Made by a program: the position numbers and the translations under genes. The notes beneath the pieces are model-generated. The model saw only the letters and a program-made list of their open reading frames with translations. It had not been told where the DNA came from and searched no databases. From IMG/VR virus record IMGVR_UViG_3300044730_000689, positions 1 through 24,789 of that record: a stretch of 24,789 nt of DNA, one strand, 5' to 3'. The number at the start of each line of letters is the position of its first letter. The stretch's first letter is position 1. Shown here piece after piece: positions 15,960 to 23,468 of the stretch. Source of the DNA: a virus.

Positions 15960-17870
15960 TTAGGAATCGTTATTAGTCGATTTTCCTAAACCTCTCCAAT
16001 CAATAGCTTTTGCCGCAAAATCAAGTTTCATTTTGATTTGTACGCCATCCACTAAGAACCCGTTTTGAGTTGTGATCTGCGGTCCCTCTTCGCCAGTTAA
16101 ATAAGCGTATTCGATTGTGTCGATTACGTTTGGCGATTCAGCTCCGTAGTAACTAGAATCAGTAATTCTAGGATCAACAATCAATTGAGTTAGATTAGCA
16201 AAAATATTAATATTGTTTGCTGAATCTGCGCTGATTGGTTGAAGCATACGTTTTGCGTCTACTTCTAGCTCTGGGCCTACGATCAAATATTTTGGATATA
16301 AATTCATAGGTGAACCTTTAAGCTGTTTTTGAGTTCTAAACATTTTCACGAATTGCTTAAAGTAATTAAGCGTTGCATGATAGTTCAAAAGTAAAGCGTC
16401 AGTTAAGTTAGCGTGAGCTACAGAAAATAACGCATTACCATCAGCCATATTAGGGTTGCCAGTAAGTATAGCGTAAACTATATCGCTTTCTAATCTTGCC
16501 GCCGCTGAACCCATTTGAGCAGGGACTCTACCAAAAGCAGATAGATCATCATTGATGATAGTCTGTCTAGTAATAGAAATCACTTCGCCGTAAGTTGATA
16601 GGCTGTAAGATTCTTTCCCATCAGAAACACTAGCTTGCTTGAATTCCCCGCCCTCTGTAACGATTGTTGGAGTTGGGACTTCAGAAAGCTGTACTCTGTT
16701 TACAGGTTTGAAATCGTTTAAAGTAACTCTTCTGCAGAAAGGCAAAAAAGTTCTTTCGGTTTCGTCATAAGCTCTTCTAAGTGTTTTGTTTGCTACGTTT
16801 GCCAAGATGTTTGGAAAATCGCTTGTGCTGTGCATTGCGAATTCTGCAATCTTTGATTCTGTCATATCAACAATATTTGCACCTGCTGAGCTAGCAAAAA
16901 ACTTTGCCATCTCCATTAAGCGCATATTGTTAAACTGGTTTCCAGCTTCAAATTTGCCGTATCCTGCTCTAGCTTCTAAAGCATTCATAGCCGCCTTAGT
17001 AATTTTTTCGCTATGAGTTTCACCCATTGCGATATTTGAATTAACTTCAAACTTTTTGCTTTTTTCTGCTAATGCGTCAAAAGCTTCTTTTCTGATCTCA
17101 TCTACTGATTTAGTTGATTTGATTTTTTCTACAGCAAAATCATTTCCCAAATTGCCAGCAATAGCAATTTTAAAAATTTCGTCTGCTCTGTTTTTTTCTG
17201 ATTCAATAGCTTCAGCCTTAATTTTTTCAATATCAAGGGCCGCTGAAGCTATCGGTTCTTTTGGTTCCATTTGTTTTTGCTCCTCTGTTTGTTTTTCATT
17301 TAATTGACTTCCTGCCAAATTAAATGTTTGTGCTTGCGGATCTGCGGGACTTGCAACAAAACTAATTTCGTATGGTTCCCACTTAGTTATTTCTAGAGTG
17401 CGATACTTATCGCCCTCTTGAGTAACGTCTTTTGTCTCGTGAATGAAAAAACCAGGGCTTACAAAACGTATAATCCCTGCTTTTATGTCTTCAATTAAAG
17501 GTTTAACCTCTTCACGTGTTGAAAATTTTATAGTCGCTTCTGATTCTGTCGCTGAGCCAGGAACCACCGCGCCTAAGATTTTAGAAAGCTCTGAAGTATT
17601 ATGACTGTCTACTACTGCCGCGCCGTTATTCAATCTTGTAAGATCCACTGCGCCTGGAGCTGAGCTTAATACCATATGAAAATACTCATCTCTTGCGTAT
17701 GAGTATCTAAGCACCTTGTTGTTATTGGTATATCTAACTTTTATCGTATTGTCATCAGTATTAAAAGTTTCTGGATCTAAAGCAAAAAAATTACTAGAAA
17801 ATTTATTTCCATCTAAACTTTTTTGATTTTCGAAATATTCTAAGAAATCCATACTTGCATTATAAACCAT
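15960..17870 (-). CDS. Fused prohead protease / scaffold / major capsid protein (Mu gpT-like)
   Basis: The 636-residue product fuses three functions. Residues about 40-185 are an HK97-type prohead protease with a likely catalytic His90 (VVDSHNTSEL) and Ser170 (WEPYEISFVASPADP). Residues about 190-290 are charged and helical (KIKAEAIESEKNRADEIFKI), like a scaffold or delta domain. From about 300 on it is a Mu gpT-like HK97-fold capsid subunit: TERTFLPFCRRVTLNDFKPV, VTEGGEFKQASVSDGKESYS, REx-like ITRQTIINDDLSAFGRVP and GNPNMADGNALFSVAHANL. Fusions of this type are an established family. The start (ATG 17870) is 4 bases after the portal stop, without a clear ribosome binding site. Maturation would require self-cleavage, or separate synthesis of the capsid part from an internal start (see the nested site). 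Capsid assembly occurs in the cytoplasm. Confidence 0.93.
   Translation of the reverse strand: MVYNASMDFLEYFENQKSLDGNKFSSNFFALDPETFNTDDNTIKVRYTNNNKVLRYSYARDEYFHMVLSSAPGAVDLTRLNNGAAVVDSHNTSELSKILGAVVPGSATESEATIKFSTREEVKPLIEDIKAGIIRFVSPGFFIHETKDVTQEGDKYRTLEITKWEPYEISFVASPADPQAQTFNLAGSQLNEKQTEEQKQMEPKEPIASAALDIEKIKAEAIESEKNRADEIFKIAIAGNLGNDFAVEKIKSTKSVDEIRKEAFDALAEKSKKFEVNSNIAMGETHSEKITKAAMNALEARAGYGKFEAGNQFNNMRLMEMAKFFASSAGANIVDMTESKIAEFAMHSTSDFPNILANVANKTLRRAYDETERTFLPFCRRVTLNDFKPVNRVQLSEVPTPTIVTEGGEFKQASVSDGKESYSLSTYGEVISITRQTIINDDLSAFGRVPAQMGSAAARLESDIVYAILTGNPNMADGNALFSVAHANLTDALLLNYHATLNYFKQFVKMFRTQKQLKGSPMNLYPKYLIVGPELEVDAKRMLQPISADSANNINIFANLTQLIVDPRITDSSYYGAESPNVIDTIEYAYLTGEEGPQITTQNGFLVDGVQIKMKLDFAAKAIDWRGLGKSTNNDS
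17268..17286 (-). promoter_or_regulatory. Possible internal translation start for the capsid part of the fusion
   Basis: Inside the fusion, AGAGGAG (bases 17286-17280) precedes ATG (17270, Met201) by 9 bases on the minus strand, in frame. Starting here would give a 436-residue scaffold-capsid protein without the protease. It falls exactly in the linker between protease and scaffold regions. Confidence 0.45.
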
Positions 17871-17874
17871 ATTT

Positions 17875-19347
17875 TTAATTTGTCTGTGGTTCGATTTGAT
17901 TCATACCCGCTTGAGTCATGTGTTTTGGAATCGAATCTAATACTAAATTTCTAGTTTCTAGATCTTTTAGATCTTGCTCTAACTGATCGAATACCTCTTG
18001 CGGATCCCGGCCAAGTTCACGAATTGCGCCTGATAAGGAATTTAAACCCGCTCTAACCTCATCTCTAATAGCTTTGATTTCTGAAGATGGATCAATCATT
18101 GCGCGGCGCTGTGGAGTCCAAACTACATAAGCATTTGACGTATCTAAACCAGAAATATCTGCATATTGCCTAAACCAATCCCAAATCGTTGGTAAAAAGT
18201 TAGACAAAAATATATCATTTTGCCACTCTTCAATTGATCTATGAAATTCTAGCCATCCCATTCTAGCGGAGCTAAAATTTACTTGCGAATAGTCGCTAGT
18301 TAAAACTTCATACGGAACCCCGACCCCGACCGAGATCCCGCGTAAAATCTGAGTTGAATATTCTTTGTAATTTTCTACTGTTGGCGGATTTGCAAAAACT
18401 ATATCCCTGCCATGCGGTAAAGCCTCTATTAAAGCTGGTGTAACCTTGTCAATAAATTGACCGCTTTCGTTTTTAGGTAAATCTGTAAGATTAGGATCTA
18501 TATCCTTGTAAAAAGCCATAAAGCAAGCCGCAATTTTTTGTCTTACTAACTGCGTTTGCTCATAGTCGTTAAAATCTTTTAAATGTACAATTGCTGGAGT
18601 TAGCCAAGGGATTCCGCGAATTTGACCAGGTCTATCTACCCTGAATAAATGGATTATTTCTGACGCTGGCACTCTAACGCTAGTATGATTTAGATGTCTA
18701 AGGCGATCCTCGCCAGGATGTTCTGGGTAAAGCCAATAGGCAACAGGGTTTCCAAGTGAATTAAATTCAATCCCTTTATAAATATAATTTTCTGAAGCTT
18801 TGTTTGTGAAATATTCTTTGCTATCATCCAAAAACTCTGGTTCCATTACTTGAAGCTCCAAAGGAATTGAATTATTAACATTTGAGCGGCGGCGGCGCTT
18901 GCGGATTAATACCTCGCCAGATTCAAAAATTGTTTTTATAACTTGTCGTTGTATCCCATATAAATTAACTTTGCTTTGTGAATCGCAATCTGTAGAATCT
19001 GCCCATTTCCACCAAAGTTCTTGTATCTTTTGAGCTAATAGTAAATTTTTATCATCTTTGATTTGTGCTGTAATACCTTTGCCAATTACATTAGAGCCAA
19101 TCGCTTGTTTTGCTTTAACTGCATAAGGGTTATTTCTTGCTAAATCTCTTGATCTATCTCTAAGCGTTTGAATCACGCCCGACATAGAACCATTTACGCT
19201 AGTACTAGGACTATACCAAGTAGAAAAGCGATCACGTTTTGAACCACCATCAAAAGAAAATTTTGAATCTAAAACTTCACGCGCTAGCTTGCGTTTCAAA
19301 GCAGATTGCGGATCAAAGATTTCAATAAATTTATCTATAAAGTTCAT
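17875..19347 (-). CDS. Portal protein, lambda gpB family
   Basis: The 490-residue product is a lambda-type portal, the dodecameric ring at the capsid vertex through which DNA is packaged and released. The N-terminus has the typical RDLARNNPYAVKAKQAIGSN and VIGKGITAQ, followed by WWKWADSTDCD. Later come VLIRKRRRRS, LELQVMEPEFLDD (about 165-180), a 'R-V-P-A-S-E-I-I-H-L-F-R-V-D-R-P-G-Q-x-R-G-I-P-W-L' region and DYSQVNFSSARMGWLEFHRS, all standard features. Length is slightly shorter than lambda gpB (533). Its ATG overlaps the gpW stop by four bases (ATGA). The C-terminal extension contains a Glu/Asp/Leu-rich helix (EVFDQLEQDLKDLE). Confidence 0.95.
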   Translation of the reverse strand: MNFIDKFIEIFDPQSALKRKLAREVLDSKFSFDGGSKRDRFSTWYSPSTSVNGSMSGVIQTLRDRSRDLARNNPYAVKAKQAIGSNVIGKGITAQIKDDKNLLLAQKIQELWWKWADSTDCDSQSKVNLYGIQRQVIKTIFESGEVLIRKRRRRSNVNNSIPLELQVMEPEFLDDSKEYFTNKASENYIYKGIEFNSLGNPVAYWLYPEHPGEDRLRHLNHTSVRVPASEIIHLFRVDRPGQIRGIPWLTPAIVHLKDFNDYEQTQLVRQKIAACFMAFYKDIDPNLTDLPKNESGQFIDKVTPALIEALPHGRDIVFANPPTVENYKEYSTQILRGISVGVGVPYEVLTSDYSQVNFSSARMGWLEFHRSIEEWQNDIFLSNFLPTIWDWFRQYADISGLDTSNAYVVWTPQRRAMIDPSSEIKAIRDEVRAGLNSLSGAIRELGRDPQEVFDQLEQDLKDLETRNLVLDSIPKHMTQAGMNQIEPQTN

Positions 19348-19547
19348 AAGCCTGAATCAAAAACTGCCTGTATTCTGTATGGTCTCTTGCCATTTGTACT
19401 TAAACCGAGTTCCTGTTTAAGACTATCACGAATTTTGTAAAGCTCTGCTAAAGAATTATAAGTAACTTCTCTATCTTGATACTTTACTTTTGTAGCACCT
19501 GAGTTAATCGCATTTTCTATAGCTGTTAGATCTGCTAGTGTTGCCAT
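19344..19547 (-). CDS. gpW head-tail joining protein
   Basis: The 67-residue product matches lambda gpW (68 residues): L-x-A-I-E-x-A-I-x-S-G-A at the N-terminus, VKYQDREVTYNSLAELYKIR in the middle (the family's hairpin and second helix), and a C-terminal basic R-P-Y-R-I-Q-A-V-F-D-S-G-L. gpW binds below the portal ring after packaging and prepares the head for gpFII and tail attachment. It lies between large terminase and portal, as in lambda. A 9-base gap separates it from the terminase stop, and it overlaps the portal start. Confidence 0.93.
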   Translation of the reverse strand: MATLADLTAIENAINSGATKVKYQDREVTYNSLAELYKIRDSLKQELGLSTNGKRPYRIQAVFDSGL

Positions 19548-19556
19548 AAACTTATA

Positions 19557-21470
19557 TTACCAGAAATCTGATTTTTTGCGGTTTACTGGTTTATCTGGAA
19601 TTACTGATACATTTTTTTTATTTATTAGAGTAGTTTCTAAAACAGAAAAATCCTCATCATCAAAACGATCAATCCCGTAAACATACGCGGCCGCTCTTGC
19701 GTAAACTCTGCAATCTAAAGCTTCGTTACGTTCCCTGATTTTTTCCCAGCTGTAAGCACTAATCCCGCCGCGCGTGATTCTTTTTTTCTCTTCTGCTGTA
19801 AGCATTTTAAAATATTCGGTATCGTAATTATTTGGGAATTGACAATAGCCGCGCGGATAGCCATCATCTTCATTCAATGGCGGGTCTAATTTTAAAAACG
19901 AATAAAGCTCTTCTTTTACCAAATTGGTAGAAACTGGAAAATATTTCATACCCCTATAAATCCGCTTGCCATCCTTTCTCATGTCTACAATTCTTGGAAT
20001 CTCGACCATCACCACGCCTGAAGCTCGACCCTTAACTGCAATAATTCTTGAATCGCTTTGAGATCTTACCCAGTTGTAAACAATTTGCGTATTGTCCCCG
20101 CTGTCAATAGCAATTTTTTCAATTCTATAAATCAAACCATCAGCTGAATAATAAATTTTATTGATTTCTTTTTGGAGCTTAGCCCAAACTTCTTGCTGTG
20201 TCGTATCGCCCTCTATTCGTAAATAGTCAATTGACCAAGATTGCATATTTTGGCCCCAGCCTACGATTTCCATCTCTAAGCGATCCCGCTGTACATCCAC
20301 GCCAGCGGTTACCAAAAGCACGCCATTTGGTACAGTTCCGCGTAAGTAATTTGCTTTCAATCTATACAATCTTTCCCAGTCTGGCGATTCTCCGCGCTCT
20401 ACCCACGTTTCACCAAGCACCGTATTCACAAAATACTTAAGTTTGAGTATATTTCCCTGCGCCTCATCCCAATCTCTAGCAATATCTGACCAAGAATACC
20501 AGCCCAGCGGACTGTATAAAGAATTAAGATGATAGCCTCTAACTTTTTTGTTTTGGGTTTCTGCTGTTGCAATCCATTCACCACTTGCCAAAAAAGAATT
20601 TTTATGACCCTCTGAAAATCCCTCGCCGCAATACTTGCAAGAATAAAAAACATTTTCGTATTTGCCTTTGTCCCAGCGCAAATTTTCAAAAACTAATTTT
20701 TGTTTTTTATTGCAATACGGGCATGGTATAAAAAAATATCTTTGGTCTGAATCTAAAAACAATGGTTCGATTTGTGAAGTCTGCTGTACTGTTGGAGTTG
20801 AAACAATAAAAATTTTTTTGTTTCTAGTAAAAGTTCTGGTTCTCGCTTCTGCTAATTTTAACGGCGATCCCTCGCCGCCGCAATCTTCAGGATACGCGTC
20901 TACCTCATCTAGAAATAAATATCTGATTGGAGCAGATCTTAATCCAGTTGGGGAATTAGCACCAGCCAAAAGTAAAATACCGCCTGGAAATTCTTTTAAA
21001 AAAATTGTATTTCCTGAGTCTCGACTTTTTTTATCTAAAACTTTTTCTTTTAGTGCTGGAGTTTCGATAAACATTGGATCCAAGCGCTGACGCGTCAAAC
21101 GTCTGAGCATATCAACAGTTGGTTGAACCATCATGGCCGGCCCTGGAGCCATATCTACGATATAACCTAGCCAATTGTTGCCCATCTCCGTTGCCCCGAT
21201 CTGCGCCCCTTTCATAAAAATCACTTGCTGAATAGGATTATTAGAGCTTAAAGAATCCATAATTTCCCTTAAATAAGGAGTTCGATCGGTACGCCAGCGC
21301 CCTGGTTCTGAAGATGATTTTGTTGATAACATTCTGTTTTGATCCGACCATTCAGAAACTGTCAAATGAGTTGGATCTGGCTTCAAAGATTGCATACATA
21401 ATCTAAAAAGCATTTTTTCTTTTTGTCGATCGTTTAAATCTTTTTCAATATCTTCTTTATTTGTAATCAC
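19557..21470 (-). CDS. Large terminase subunit, lambda GpA family
   Basis: The 637-residue product is a GpA-type terminase, the packaging ATPase and nuclease, nearly the length of lambda gpA (641). It has the conserved P-x-x-x-x-x-x-E-W family start, a Walker A-type segment MKGAQIGATEM (86-96), Walker B YLFLDEVD (184-191), a Cys4 zinc-binding set (C250-P-Y-C253 and C278-K-Y-C281), and nuclease-domain acidic residues such as GVDVQRDRLE (390-399). A 'VRGYHLNSLYSPLGW' block (about 310-324) is also typical. The start is GTG at 21470, inside the small terminase gene (14-base overlap); AGAGGA lies further upstream than usual. Lambda-like GpA enzymes usually cut at cos sites, but no cos site was found in the window. 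Confidence 0.96.
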   Translation of the reverse strand: MITNKEDIEKDLNDRQKEKMLFRLCMQSLKPDPTHLTVSEWSDQNRMLSTKSSSEPGRWRTDRTPYLREIMDSLSSNNPIQQVIFMKGAQIGATEMGNNWLGYIVDMAPGPAMMVQPTVDMLRRLTRQRLDPMFIETPALKEKVLDKKSRDSGNTIFLKEFPGGILLLAGANSPTGLRSAPIRYLFLDEVDAYPEDCGGEGSPLKLAEARTRTFTRNKKIFIVSTPTVQQTSQIEPLFLDSDQRYFFIPCPYCNKKQKLVFENLRWDKGKYENVFYSCKYCGEGFSEGHKNSFLASGEWIATAETQNKKVRGYHLNSLYSPLGWYSWSDIARDWDEAQGNILKLKYFVNTVLGETWVERGESPDWERLYRLKANYLRGTVPNGVLLVTAGVDVQRDRLEMEIVGWGQNMQSWSIDYLRIEGDTTQQEVWAKLQKEINKIYYSADGLIYRIEKIAIDSGDNTQIVYNWVRSQSDSRIIAVKGRASGVVMVEIPRIVDMRKDGKRIYRGMKYFPVSTNLVKEELYSFLKLDPPLNEDDGYPRGYCQFPNNYDTEYFKMLTAEEKKRITRGGISAYSWEKIRERNEALDCRVYARAAAYVYGIDRFDDEDFSVLETTLINKKNVSVIPDKPVNRKKSDFW

Positions 21471-21972
21471 TACTTGCCAATTCCTCTAGCGCTTGATTTA
21501 TTTCTTGTGCTAGTCGCTCTTCAATTTCTTTTATGTCCGAGATCTGCGCCAGTTCTGCGGCGATCCTGCCAGGGATAGCACTTAGACTATTTTTTGTAAT
21601 CTTGCATACTGTAGAAAAAACTTTTTTTACCGATTTGACTTTTACTAAAGTTTTGATTTTTTCTAAATATTCAATTTCAGCCATGTTTGCTAAAAATCTT
21701 TCTTTTTTAGTTTTCGATTCTGAAAGAGTTGGGCCGTTTTGTGAATCCTCGCCAGATGGAGCCTGAGCCATAGCAAAACGATTTTCAATAAATTTTATTA
21801 GCGCGTCTTTTTTGTAAAATTGAGATCCGCCTTTTTCATACAAAAAAAATTCTGTTAAAAAGCCTCTTTTTGCCCACGCGTAAACTGTAGCGCGATTAAC
21901 GTTCAATTCTTTACAGATTTCTGTAACTGTTGTCTCGTTATTGTGTATTACTTGTGTCTTTGGTCTACCCAT
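21457..21972 (-). CDS. Small terminase subunit, Nu1/DUF1441-like, with HTH
   Basis: The 171-residue product has an N-terminal winged helix-turn-helix (about residues 13-60: TVTEICKELNVNRATVYAWA, then a basic wing and YKKDALIKFIENRF), as in lambda Nu1 and the DUF1441 family. The middle (SESKTKKERFLANMAEIEYL) is a coiled-coil helix and the C-terminal part (AAELAQISDIKEIEERLAQE) is a probable contact surface for the large subunit. It binds the packaging site on DNA and recruits the large terminase. The ATG is preceded by an A-rich stretch without a clear ribosome binding site. It is the first gene of the head operon, with a leader of about 200 bases in front. Confidence 0.85.
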   Translation of the reverse strand: MGRPKTQVIHNNETTVTEICKELNVNRATVYAWAKRGFLTEFFLYEKGGSQFYKKDALIKFIENRFAMAQAPSGEDSQNGPTLSESKTKKERFLANMAEIEYLEKIKTLVKVKSVKKVFSTVCKITKNSLSAIPGRIAAELAQISDIKEIEERLAQEINQALEELASSDYK

Positions 21973-22152
21973 TTATTTTTTTTGCAATCCGTAAATATAT
22001 TGACTAGAAAAATTCCGCGCCCTTGCGGCACCCGCTAAATTGTATAGCTGGAAGTACCTAAAGATACCCCCCCTATAGGTATATACCCTAGCAAAAATAT
22101 GTATAAATATGTATTTAATATATATAAAAAGATTTATCATGGTTGCAATCTG

Positions 22153-22174
22153 TATAGTAACAATAATTACTATA
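22153..22174. promoter_or_regulatory. Dyad operator candidate at the late promoter start
   Basis: TATAGTAA (22153-22160) and TTACTATA (22167-22174) form a perfect 8-bp inverted repeat with a 6-base spacer. It covers about +1 to +22 of the candidate late promoter. A related half-copy lies at 22211-22228, and the 15-mer AATAATTACTATAAA is repeated at 22162-22176 and 22218-22232. Confidence 0.5.
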
Positions 22175-22180
22175 AAATTA

Positions 22181-22209
22181 ATTTTAACTTATTAAAATAT
22201 ATTTGTAAA
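22181..22209 (-). promoter_or_regulatory. Candidate late promoter for the head-tail operon
   Basis: On the minus strand, TTTACA (22209-22204) and TAAAAT (22186-22181) are 17 bases apart, each 5 of 6 matches to the sigma-70 type consensus. Transcription would start near 22174 and run into the terminase genes. It overlaps the end region of the upstream 22226-22843 gene. Such sites arise easily in A+T-rich DNA. Confidence 0.45.
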
Positions 22210-22225
22210 TTAGTATTAATAATTA

Positions 22226-22843
22226 CTATAAAGCCTTACTTAGATTCTTGCTAAATTTTTCAGCATAATTAGATCTAACAATTTCCCTAGCATTGTCTAC
22301 AAATGGCCAATTCTGGTCAATTTGTACATTGTCTTTAAGTGTAAATAGTATTTCCAATGGTTTGCGTTCTTTGCTGGTTCTAACTGCTACAAATTTTTTA
22401 TTAGATTTAGTTTGTAGTAAAAACGGTCTGTTGCCGTAATAAGTTTTTTTTGATGATAAAACTCGATTTGGAAATCGCGGCGCGTTAAGGGTTTCCTTGC
22501 CAGGGTTTAAAAGTTTCCTAGTTTCTGAGCCTGGAGCCGCTACAATCCCTGAATCGGACGTTCTAAAGCCGCCAGTAACGTTTAAAGCCATGATTTTATC
22601 TCTTATTCCGACTATGGAGCTTTGGTCTGGATAGTCGCGCTTTTCTGCTCTAACTGCTTTTAAGGATCTTTTGCTCCAGTTTGTACGAATTTTAAAATAC
22701 CGATCTAAACCAGCGGTTTCTATATCCCTGACATCAAAAGCCAAGCCAGATAGCGTCTGAGCCATCACGAAAGGCATTTGTTTTGAAGCTATAGCACCTA
22801 ATTTGTCAATTAGTTCTGTTGCGTTTGTTTGGATCGTTACCAT
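22226..22843 (-). CDS. Tail-completion / minor tail protein candidate (gpZ or HK97 gp10-like)
   Basis: The 205-residue product looks like a tail-completion protein of the lambda gpZ/HK97 gp10 type. The N-terminus (TNATELIDKLGAIASKQMPF, then MAQTLSGLAFDVRDIE) gives a long amphipathic helix followed by the usual A-x-x-x-x-A-x-x-V-R/K pattern. It continues with Y-F-K-I-R-T-N-W, a beta-rich core and a basic C-terminus. In this family the protein seals the tail end or neck. The location upstream of terminase, separate from the other head-tail genes, is unusual. The start (ATG 22843) lacks a Shine-Dalgarno sequence; TAAAAT ends 6 bases before it, consistent with a leaderless mRNA. Family assignment is by pattern only. 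Confidence 0.5.
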   Translation of the reverse strand: MVTIQTNATELIDKLGAIASKQMPFVMAQTLSGLAFDVRDIETAGLDRYFKIRTNWSKRSLKAVRAEKRDYPDQSSIVGIRDKIMALNVTGGFRTSDSGIVAAPGSETRKLLNPGKETLNAPRFPNRVLSSKKTYYGNRPFLLQTKSNKKFVAVRTSKERKPLEILFTLKDNVQIDQNWPFVDNAREIVRSNYAEKFSKNLSKAL

Positions 22844-22855
22844 AGAAATATTTTA
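22844..22855 (-). promoter_or_regulatory. Leaderless promoter candidate for the 22843 gene
   Basis: The minus strand reads TAAAATATTTCTATG into the start codon. TAAAAT ends 6 bases before ATG, so transcription would begin at about the A of ATG. No ribosome binding site is present. The same 15 bases precede the divergent gene at 23481. No clear -35 hexamer is seen. Confidence 0.5.
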
Positions 22856-22888
22856 CTACATAGCTAAATAATTAAGAAAATTAATAAT

Positions 22889-23407
22889 TGCCACCAAAAA
22901 AAGCCCAAAAAAACCAGTAATACGAAAAAATTTTAATACAAACTTGTATATATAACTTGCCGTGGCAATATATTATCTAACCCAAAATGCCAGCAAAATG
23001 CCACCTATTATTTTGACTTAAGTTTTTTACAAAAACCCAAAAAAATCAATAAACAAGCCACCTATAATAATAATAATAATATATTTATATAAATAATTAT
23101 TATTATTATTATACCCTGGCAAGTGTGGTTTAATACATAGTGTATACTTTTTGCTTTTTATTGTTTTTTTAAAAAAAAGCTATTTTTTTTTAGGGTATAC
23201 TGTGTTTTTTTACTTGCCACTTGCCAAAAACGCTAAAACCCGCATGGTTGAGCCATAAATCGCGGTTTTTAAGTGGCATAAGTGGTTTTTTTATTAGATA
23301 ATACTCCAATTTTACTGGCAAAACCCCATGCCAGCTATACAGATTATCTGTAAGAGTGCAGGAAACTTTTGCGGTTTTATTAAAGCTTTTTAAGTTTCAT
23401 ACTGGCA
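22889..23407. repeat. Array of eleven TGCCA/TGGCA motifs
   Basis: Sites start at 22889, 22963, 22988, 22999, 23117, 23215, 23222, 23274, 23316, 23329 and 23403, in both orientations. Notable pairs are TTGCC-GT-GGCAA (22957-22968), AAAATGCCA twice 11 bp apart (22984 and 22995), CTTGCCACTTGCCA (23213-23226) and CTGGCA/TGCCAG inverted (23315-23334). Many extend to TTGCCA or ACTGGCA. Confidence 0.85.
23063..23113. repeat. 51-bp A+T-only perfect inverted repeat
   Basis: TATAATAATAATAATAAT (23063-23080) is the exact reverse complement of 23096-23113, with a 15-base A+T spacer. Short GCCA and TGGC sequences flank the arms on the left and right (23057-23060 and 23117-23120), extending the symmetry. 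Confidence 0.95.
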
Positions 23408-23413
23408 ATTAAT

Positions 23414-23438
23414 AGCCGAGTTTAACAGCCGAGTTTAA
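23414..23438 (+). promoter_or_regulatory. Tandem AGCCGAGTTTAA repeat upstream of the plus-strand gene
   Basis: AGCCGAGTTTAA occurs at 23414-23425 and 23427-23438, a 13-bp period, ending 42 bases before the ATG at 23481. With no recognisable -35 for that promoter, an activator site is a reasonable guess. Confidence 0.6.
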
Positions 23439-23468
23439 GCAAAACTACCCAAAAAAAGTATTATCAAT

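Larger units (their letters stand above)
21973..22225. other. Late leader between tail-completion gene and terminase
   Basis: No gene was found in these 253 bases. They hold the dyad and candidate promoter described separately, a perfect palindrome GGTATATACC (22078-22087), a C7 run (22067-22073), a G+C-rich island (about 22017-22037, CCGC/GCGG arms on the minus strand followed by AATTTTT, possibly a weak hairpin or attenuator) and two copies of TTGCAATCYGTA (21982 and 22143). Confidence 0.5.

Noticed and set aside
20662-21090. 142-codon plus-strand frame in the terminase
   Set aside because: Antisense to conserved ATPase and zinc-finger segments of the large terminase.
23153-23180. GCTTTTT...AAAAAGC inverted repeat as a rho-independent terminator
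   Set aside because: The stem is almost pure A/T with only one GC pair set; it would be too weak and is better seen as part of the A+T-rich control region.
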